This document shows positions 57,291 through 64,000 of a stretch of 64,000 nucleotides of DNA, in pieces; position 1 is the stretch's first letter, and the number at the start of each line of letters is the position of its first letter. Where the stretch lies: the NCBI GenBank assembly GCA_013399875.1, contig VXAZ01003259.1:36964-100963 (forward strand). The letters run 5' to 3'. The notes under the pieces are model-generated. The model did not search any database. It had not been told where the DNA came from and was given only the letters and a program-made list of their open reading frames with translations. This stretch comes from Gymnorhina tibicen. Its lineage: Eukaryota > Chordata > Aves > Passeriformes > Artamidae. Both the position numbers and the translations under genes were made by a program.

Positions 57291-60200
57291 GGCAGAAAAA
57301 AAGGGTCAGGGAAAAAAGGGTGGGGAAGGGTGAAAAAAATAGAGCCTCTCCTTCAGCAGGTCAGTGCTCCCAGATGGATATTCACAAGGGCACGAGGCTG
57401 GGAAGTGAAGAGCAAAGCTACTGTGAAGGTAAGGCTTGGTTCATTCGGAGAAATTACGTAGGTCACTTGACCACTGTTACAGGTAGGAAACAGAAAATGA
57501 GAGATTTCCAGTGAAGTCTTTGGTGGGAAAAAGCAGTAATGATGCCCAGTGGCTGCAGGGATGGTAATCTAAATTAGTTCAGCCCAGATTTCCTTTTTTT
57601 TTAATTGGTGAGGGTTATTAACCTTACCTGCAGCTGTAAGGCCAAACACTTACAGTTTTGGAATATATTCTAGTTTAATCTCACTGTCCTCCCTGCTGCA
57701 TACTCCCAGCGGCCATATTTAACTATCATATGATGTGTGAATTTGCTTCTGTCCCTGCCCCAAACCTCTTCTTTCCTGGTTTTCTGCTTCTTTTTAATAT
57801 GCTAGTGGAACTTCTGTGTCCCTTTGCAGTGTTTCCGTGGATAGAAGCAGGGGGACTGTACATAAAGGATGCTACTACAGCTGAGCACAGGAACCAGTGG
57901 GTGTTGTATCAGCCGTCCATCTGTTCCTAGGTGGAAAAGCGAGCAAGACTCAGACGGGAGCTGGAGGCTGGGGTAGCTCAATTTGTTCGAGCAGTGCCTC
58001 AGAGTGAACACAGGGATTGTACCTGTGTAATTACAGGTTGTTCTGACAGCCTGGCTACTGCAGCTGCTGGAGGTGAGCTGCTCGTGGGTACTTGAAAAAT
58101 GTTCGCTGCCGAGTGACTCTTACAAGGTCAGGCTGTCAGGGCGTTCCACTGAGTGCTTGTGTCCTCTCAGGCCAAACACCAGGCTCCGTGTGTGTCCACG
58201 GTGTCCTGGAGCATGTTTTAAGGTGAAATAATTTCTTGATGTAAGAGCTGTAATACTGAAGTCAGACTTTCTGCCACCCACAGTGAACACCCCTCTGGAT
58301 AGGGAAATGTGGCCTTTCCACACAGCAGCAGAGCAGCCCCGGTGATGGGAGAGCACGTGGTGAGTGAATCCTCTACCCACGCTGCTTCCAGGTAGGATTT
58401 TCCTGAGCAGTCAGAGGTCAAACAAGTTGTGTCATGAGGTTTGGTTACTTTAATCCTCTGCTGGCACCAGTTAGAGATCAACATGACTTTTACACCCTGC
58501 TGCTGTGGGGAGGCGGGTGTAATGCTGCTCTGAACCCGCCTGCATTGCTAACCAAGAAGTCCTTTCTGATTAATCAGATAAATATCATTCTGTATCCTGC
58601 TAACTGGTAACACCTGTGAGCAACCGGGCTGTGATGCCCCAGGCTGGCAGCTTTTCAGTGCTGGGTCTTGCTGTACGTCCCTAAAAGCAGCGGGGTCCCA
58701 GTGATTTATACCAGCCAAGTATTCCCAAAGGGGATTCAGTTCAGGGATGCATTCTTGAGAGAAATACATTGCTCTGTCCCTTTTACCTGCCTGGTACCTT
58801 TCCCATGGGAAAGCCCTGCTGTGTTTTGGTGAGGAAGCATCTGTCAGGAACTGCCTGTTCCTTTTCCTAGCTCACTTGCCTTCATGGAGCATGTCCTGTC
58901 TTGACTGCAGTGAGTGTTCTTCAGGCTTCAGACAGATTTCTGAGGCAAATGCAAATGAGGACAATGTCTCTCACCTTGTTTTTCTGTCCTGCTCACAGCT
59001 GGGTACTGCCTGTTATCATTCCTGTGTGCTTAACATCAGGAATGGAGGCCACCAGTGTTGTTTTATAACTAAGTCAAAAGGGTCTAGATTAAGGATTTTA
59101 TAAAGCAGTTTAAAATGTAATGCTTTTCCAAAGATGTGATGTGATTATTATCTTGTAGTTGTTGTAGGTCTACCAAAAAAAGCCTATTTTAATAGATTGA
59201 AAAGACTTTTTCTCTTACTGGTAACTAAAAGGAACATGCAGATGTTTAAAACTTATTAAGAGGTGAGTCACAGAAGGAAGCAAATGAGAAAATAGCTTTG
59301 TTTTTCCTTTGTTTCGTGTGTGGGTATTTAAAAGTACTAAATACATCGAGCTGGATGCAGGCTTGGGCACATAGTGAACTACCTAAGGGTGAGCTGGCAG
59401 GGCTTAGGGACGAGTGGGAAGGAGGATGGGAAGTGGAAATACTTTGCTGGCAGATATATAACTCTTCAATATTTGTACTGCAGAGAAGGGGAAGGAGGGC
59501 ATGAGGCCGAAAATAAAAATGGCAGATTCCAGAGACAAGAGGGCAAGAGAGAAATCCTGGGGGCCTAAAGTGGCGTGATGGGAGAGAAAAGCAGAAGGAA
59601 CTATTATGAAGAGAGGCAGCGAGCCACGTTTCAAAGGAAACTGGGTGCAGGGATGCTGCAGCTGAGGGGTGTGGGGGCTCCTGTGGTGTGTGTGGCAGGG
59701 CTGGAGGGCAGGAAGCACAGCGCCCTTGGCTGTACCCAGAGCACATTCCTACCAGGATGACTGAGAGAACTCAGAACCGTGAGAGACGTGCTCTGACACG
59801 TGGGGTTTATTTATTGCCTGAGGCTTAGGGTAGGAAGGGTGTTCCTACATGCCACCATGGCCTGAAAGAATCCCCTCCCGACCTCCTCAAGTAAAAGTAA
59901 CCTGAGCAAACGCAGCGTGTCTCAACGGTGTGAAAGGCTTCTTGTTTCACCTACTGCTCAGGTGTCAGGCCTGCAGGTTTTTACCGCGGCTCAGCTGCAG
60001 TGCATCCCAGTGGTGGCAGTCAGCAGTACATCCCTGTTCCCTCTTCAAGCACCCGGCTCTGCAGTCGTGGCATCGCAGCCCTGACCAAGCAGGCAGAAAG
60101 GACTGTCAGTCTGAATCAGCAGCAGATCAAACGTGCTTTCCTCTCTCACTAAGGTTTCCTTGCCCAGACAGTCTCCTTGTTGCTCTTCCTCCAGAGAGGT

Positions 60201-60767
60201 GGTACCATTTCATCAGTAAAAGCAGACCAGCTCTCCAGGCAAGCCACAGACTTTGGCCTCAGGGTAAGAGGCACTGTTCCTTTCAGGATTTTACTCTGTC
60301 GTAAAGTGAAGTTCCTGTTGCAGCAGTTCCTGTCACCTTTGCATTATCTGTGCTCTTCTAAAATGCTTGTGCGTAGGTTTCGCTCTTCCCCTCTCTACCA
60401 CCAGATAGCTCTGTTCTCTCTTTCTTGGGACAGAAGTAACTGTCTTACCAGTGGGGAAAATGTAGAAGCCCATTTAACATTTGCCAAAAAAAAAAAAATT
60501 GGAGGTTTTATATGAAAATGGAAGATTGAATGGGAAGAGACAGAAGAAGGGGAGAGCAAACAGGCAGTGGCTTTTCTTCTGGTTTTGATAGCTCTCCCAG
60601 ATCCATATAAACATGGACACTGGAAAGTGCCACTGTCCTTGTGTTCTGGGAAAAAGGGTGCATTCGATATCCATCCAAGACAGAAAAAAGGGAGGGAAAT
60701 GGGACACTGGTGCCATGGGGTCAGTGACAGCTGGTCACAGTAAGTTTGATGCTTTGGAACTAAGAAC

Positions 60768-60773
60768 TTTATT
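60768..60773 (-). terminator. NUDT13 poly(A) signal
   Basis: Minus-strand AATAAA 223 nt past the NUDT13 stop, in a short AT-rich patch. No better candidate lies nearer the stop. Confidence 0.6.
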
Positions 60774-60995
60774 GTACATTTACTGCAAGTCATGGGATCT
60801 CAGAGGTGATCCACTGCACATGGAACTGTCAGATCAGTTCAGAGATGCTTTGTAGGTCAGTGTGTCTGAGTGCAGGAGTGCCAGCAGTGTCGTGCTGTCC
60901 TCACCATAACACAGCCCTCGCCTCCAGGGACTTTGGAAGCTTTTCTGTCGAGCTTTCACAGTTCTGGTGGAATCACAGACTCGATGAAGCCCTGC

Positions 60996-63970
60996 CTAAG
61001 CTGTCTGGGCACTCTGCTGCTGAACCCACTCACGGATCAGCTGGTGAGCAATGGCCTGTTTGGGAGGGAACCAGGGTAAAAAACTACCGTCGTCTTGCTT
61101 CGAAGATCCAGGCTCTCTCTTGAGACCCTCCACAACTTCTTCCAGGCCAAACCACCGGGCTTCCTCCAGTTCCAGGCTGTCCATCCTGATCTGGAAAGAA
61201 TTCAGAGAGCAGCAGTTCCTTAAATCAGCTGGAAATGTGGGCAGTGGTACCTTGTCTGTTCTTGCTTCCTCAGAGACCCCAAGCTGGAATGCCCAGAGTG
61301 CTACATCCCTGCCTGAATTAAGCACCGATGCCAGTCCAGCCAGGGATATTACTGTGCACCAGGACTTGCTGTGCTGGTTCCCTTAGGGAAGCCACAAATC
61401 AGCCCTGCTCCGTCGTGGCAAAGCACCAGTAATTAACGTGGCAGAACCTGCACGTTCTACAGCAAATGTGTGAGGGAACCTCCTCTGCGAAATTCAGAGG
61501 AAACCACGCCGGGGTGTCGGGCTCTGGGCTCGTAGATGTAGTGACCTGAGCGAAACCTGGCCCCTGGCCACAGAAGATGATGGGATCGTTTCGAAGTTTG
61601 TTCTGCGCTTGCAGAAAAAGCCAATGGAAACTAAGGAGGGTTCGTGCTCTCCTGGCTGAATTCTGCGGGCCGAACGAGGTTTCGCTAGCCGAGGCGGGCA
61701 GTGCCGTGCCTCGGGCAGCCCGAGCGGCTCACCTCCGCCCGCTGCGTTCCCACCAGGGCGTGGCAGGCGATCATCAAGGAGCTGCTGGGGAAGGGCCAGT
61801 GCTGGGAAGCCGAGTAGCGGAGCGCCTCCACCTCCAGCCCCACCTCTTCGGCCACCTCTCGCCGCACTGTCTCCTCCACGTTCTCACCTAGAAGCAAGCG
61901 GAGTGAGGCGCGGGCGGCCCGGCTGCAGGGCAGCGAGCCGCAGGCGCGCCCTGTGCCACGCACGGCACGCTCACTAAATCCATCGGCCTCTCGTGAACAG
62001 GGGCACCACAGACAGCTTTGGCCCCATCCACGCACAGACGGCGGACAGAACAGTTTTAAGCCATTTTCCCTCCTGTAACAAGAGGTCTGTGGGTTTTTTT
62101 TCTAAGCCAGACTGCACGAGCTACAGCATGGATTTAAAAAGGATCAGGGGTTGTAGCCTGGCAAGTTTAAAGCTTGTGTTTACTATCAGGGACTAGAACA
62201 ACTGCTAGACACCCAGAATAACCGTTCCCTTCAGACACATAACAGCTATTTTGAATTCTGTGTGCATGGAAATACTGATCTATTTGGATTTAATGTTTTT
62301 CCCAGCTGTCACAGAACCACAGACTGGCTTGGGTTCAAGGGGGCTTTAGGGTCATTTAGTTCCAACCCCCTGCCATCTGCATGGACACCTTCTGCTAGAC
62401 CAGGTTAGTCCACGGCTTACCCAGCTTGGCCTTGAACACTTCCAGGGATGGGGACACAGATCACCTGTGAGTCCGTCCTTCTCTGTGAACGGGGATTTGG
62501 CTGATGTCCCCACACCCTGCATGCCCAAGGCCACTGTGCTGGGTCAGATCTCACTCACCCATGTCACAGAAGCCTGACAGAGCCGTGTACATGCCCTGGG
62601 GAAACGAGGGCTGTCGGGCGAGGAGGCACCGGCTCCCGTCGGACACCAGGGCGATGACCACTGGAGACATCTGGCAGATGCACCACAAAGCAAAAGAAGA
62701 AGTTCAGACAAAACAAGTTAAGTGCAAATTTTTGCTTTTCCTGGCTGGCCGAGGGTCACTGGCTGAGCACTAAAGACAAAGCACCCAGCTGCCCACAAAT
62801 CCCTTTCCCTGCTTCCCCTCGGGGTGAGCCGGCAGCGTTGCCACGGAGCCCTGCGTCCCTGGGCTGTGCTGCCAGGGGCTCACCTGTGGGTAGTAAGTGA
62901 CTCCGCTGGCGTGGCAGACGCGCTTGCTGCCAGCCGGGTTCTTCTGAGTGGGCTGCCCAGTCTTGCTGCAGTACTGGTGGGAATCGTGCCACCGGAGAAG
63001 GGACTGGGCCTGCCGACACAGAGGAACACAAACCTCGTTTGTACCTAGGGGGAAGGAATAATTCAGAGCAGTCTCCCTGAATAATGCTTTGCATGCAGTC
63101 GTGGGGATAAACTCTGATGGTCTTTGGAAGCCTCAGAAAGGTGAATGAAGTATGGGCAGTGCTTTGAAAAGTGGCAGATTCTGCAACCCATGTTTCCTGC
63201 TTCTAAATTTGAGTATGTTTGGGGGAGGTGGGCAAGAGCTGTTGCTTATTGGGATGTAATGGGAGTTGTAATGGGAACTGGACTATTCCAAAGAGTCTCC
63301 AGCCCTGACTATCTTCTTGAAAAATAGCCCAAGCATCACAAACATTATAGAGCAGGAAAGGAAACACGAGCAGCTATTTCTCCATACGGGTCAGGACAGC
63401 TGATTTTCACACACAGGCCTTTTCTTAGGCCTTCCAAACATAGGGCCATCTGCAGAGTACCAGGTTCTAAGTGAGAGGCTGTAAAAGAGCAGCTCTGAGA
63501 GAAGATGTGTAAGTTGTTTGTGATGTCCAGTTTGCCTGATAGCTGTTGAGCTGAGGACGAACTAGGATTGCTGGGACGGCTGCTGAGGTCAGCACACTTC
63601 ACTCTGAACACTCAGCAGGCTGATGCCAAATGGCATAGATTACTGCAGTCACTTTTAAGTTACTTGTCTGTTTCTCTTTCCCTTGCATCTTTCTTTTGGG
63701 ACCACAGCTTTGGGAAAACTGGTGTAATTTACAGTGTCTGTACCTAGGCTCCTGAAAGTGTACAGTAGGTGCTTCTACAATATTAGGTCATAAATCAATA
63801 TGGGAGATGAGGAGAAGGGATGATGTTAGAAGCTGCAATTTCCTAAAGTAAAAAGTCCAATACCGAAGCCAGCAAAGGAGAATCCTTCCCATCCACTACA
63901 AAGAGAGCCTTTCGTAGGTCAGTGAACGATCCCTGGAGTTCTGACTCAATGACTGATTTATCCAAGGCTC
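60996..63970 (-). CDS. NUDT13: NUDT13, Nudix hydrolase 13 (mitochondrial NAD(P)H pyrophosphatase), 3' part
   Basis: Hydrolyses NADH/NADPH to the nicotinamide mononucleotide and AMP-type products; acts in mitochondria. Exons: 63970-63864, 63009-62884, 62670-62559, 61887-61733, 61190-60996; 230 aa plus stop, all in phase. Upstream exons with the targeting sequence lie to the right of the window. Seen: [25 protein letters not shown] and [10 protein letters not shown] (region related to the NADH-pyrophosphatase zinc ribbon), [21 protein letters not shown], and a perfect Nudix box G-x5-E-x7-REVAEEVGL formed across the 62559/61887 junction. SQHWPFPSS follows, a variant of the SQPWPFPxS motif that marks NADH-specific Nudix enzymes. 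C-terminus [15 protein letters not shown]. Convergent with ECD as in human. Confidence 0.96.
62305..62480 (-). mobile_element. CR1-type LINE 3' fragment
   Basis: In NUDT13 intron just after the exon ending at 62559. 'cacagaaccacagactggct', 'agttccaaccccctgccatc', 'atggacaccttctgctagac' and 'cttgaacacttccagggatg' form a typical CR1 3' end in minus orientation. Confidence 0.9.
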
Positions 63971-63975
63971 CTGTT

Positions 63976-64000
63976 AAAAAAAAAAAAAAAAAAAAAAAAA
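63976..64000. repeat. A25 homopolymer at the window edge
   Basis: At least 25 consecutive A. On the minus strand it is a T tract ending four bases before the acceptor AG of the NUDT13 exon that begins at 63970, so it serves as the polypyrimidine tract. It continues past the window. Confidence 0.95.

Larger units (their letters stand above)
53763..60995. other. ECD-NUDT13 convergent intergenic region (7.2 kb)
   Basis: No gene recognised on either strand. The longest open frames (for example 155 codons at 55835-56302) resemble no family I know and lack splice or conservation support. The ECD 3' UTR occupies roughly the first 900 bp. Tandem repeats lie at 56601-56763 and 56880-57290. The rest is ordinary non-coding DNA. 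Confidence 0.7.

Overview
The window looks like avian nuclear DNA. It is scattered with short 3'-end fragments of CR1-type LINEs and carries single-copy, intron-rich vertebrate genes with GT-AG introns and GC-rich, CpG-dense 5' ends. The CR1 sequence style suggests a passerine, but I cannot fix the species. I found no CRISPR, operon or other prokaryotic signal.

Layout: seven protein-coding genes, five with both CDS ends or all but an end hidden in a gap. From left to right: ERLIN1 (minus, first five coding exons, 3' part off the window); CHUK/IKK-alpha (minus, 21 exons, start codon lost in a 147-N gap); CWF19L1 (minus, 14 exons, stop lost in the same gap); DNAJC9 (plus, 5 exons, complete); FAM149B1 (minus, 14 exons, complete); ECD (plus, 13 exons, complete); NUDT13 (minus, last five exons, 5' part off the window). 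I rebuilt every exon by translating it, checking splice sites and checking that splice phases match across each junction. The summed coding lengths stay in frame: DNAJC9 262 aa, FAM149B1 about 566 aa, ECD 640 aa, CHUK 750 visible aa.

Architecture: ERLIN1-CHUK-CWF19L1 is a tandem minus-strand block with very short intergenic spaces. CWF19L1 and DNAJC9 are divergent, about 1.4 kb apart. DNAJC9 and FAM149B1 are convergent. FAM149B1 and ECD are head to head with only 28 bp between start codons. ECD and NUDT13 are convergent, separated by about 7.2 kb of gene-free DNA rich in degenerate tandem repeats. The two blocks correspond to two separate parts of human chromosome 10 (10q24 and 10q22 from memory), so the CWF19L1-DNAJC9 interval is an evolutionary junction relative to human.

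The genes do not form one pathway: ER lipid-raft protein (ERLIN1), NF-kB kinase (CHUK), RNA lariat/spliceosome factor (CWF19L1), histone/J-domain co-chaperone (DNAJC9), ciliary protein (FAM149B1), cell-cycle and splicing cofactor (ECD), mitochondrial Nudix hydrolase (NUDT13). I saw no undescribed gene system. The most striking local feature is a 33-bp tandem repeat that multiplies the ECD exon 5 splice donor. Other points of interest are a triplicated ETS-type promoter element, a near-zero spacing of CWF19L1 and CHUK, and several minisatellites.
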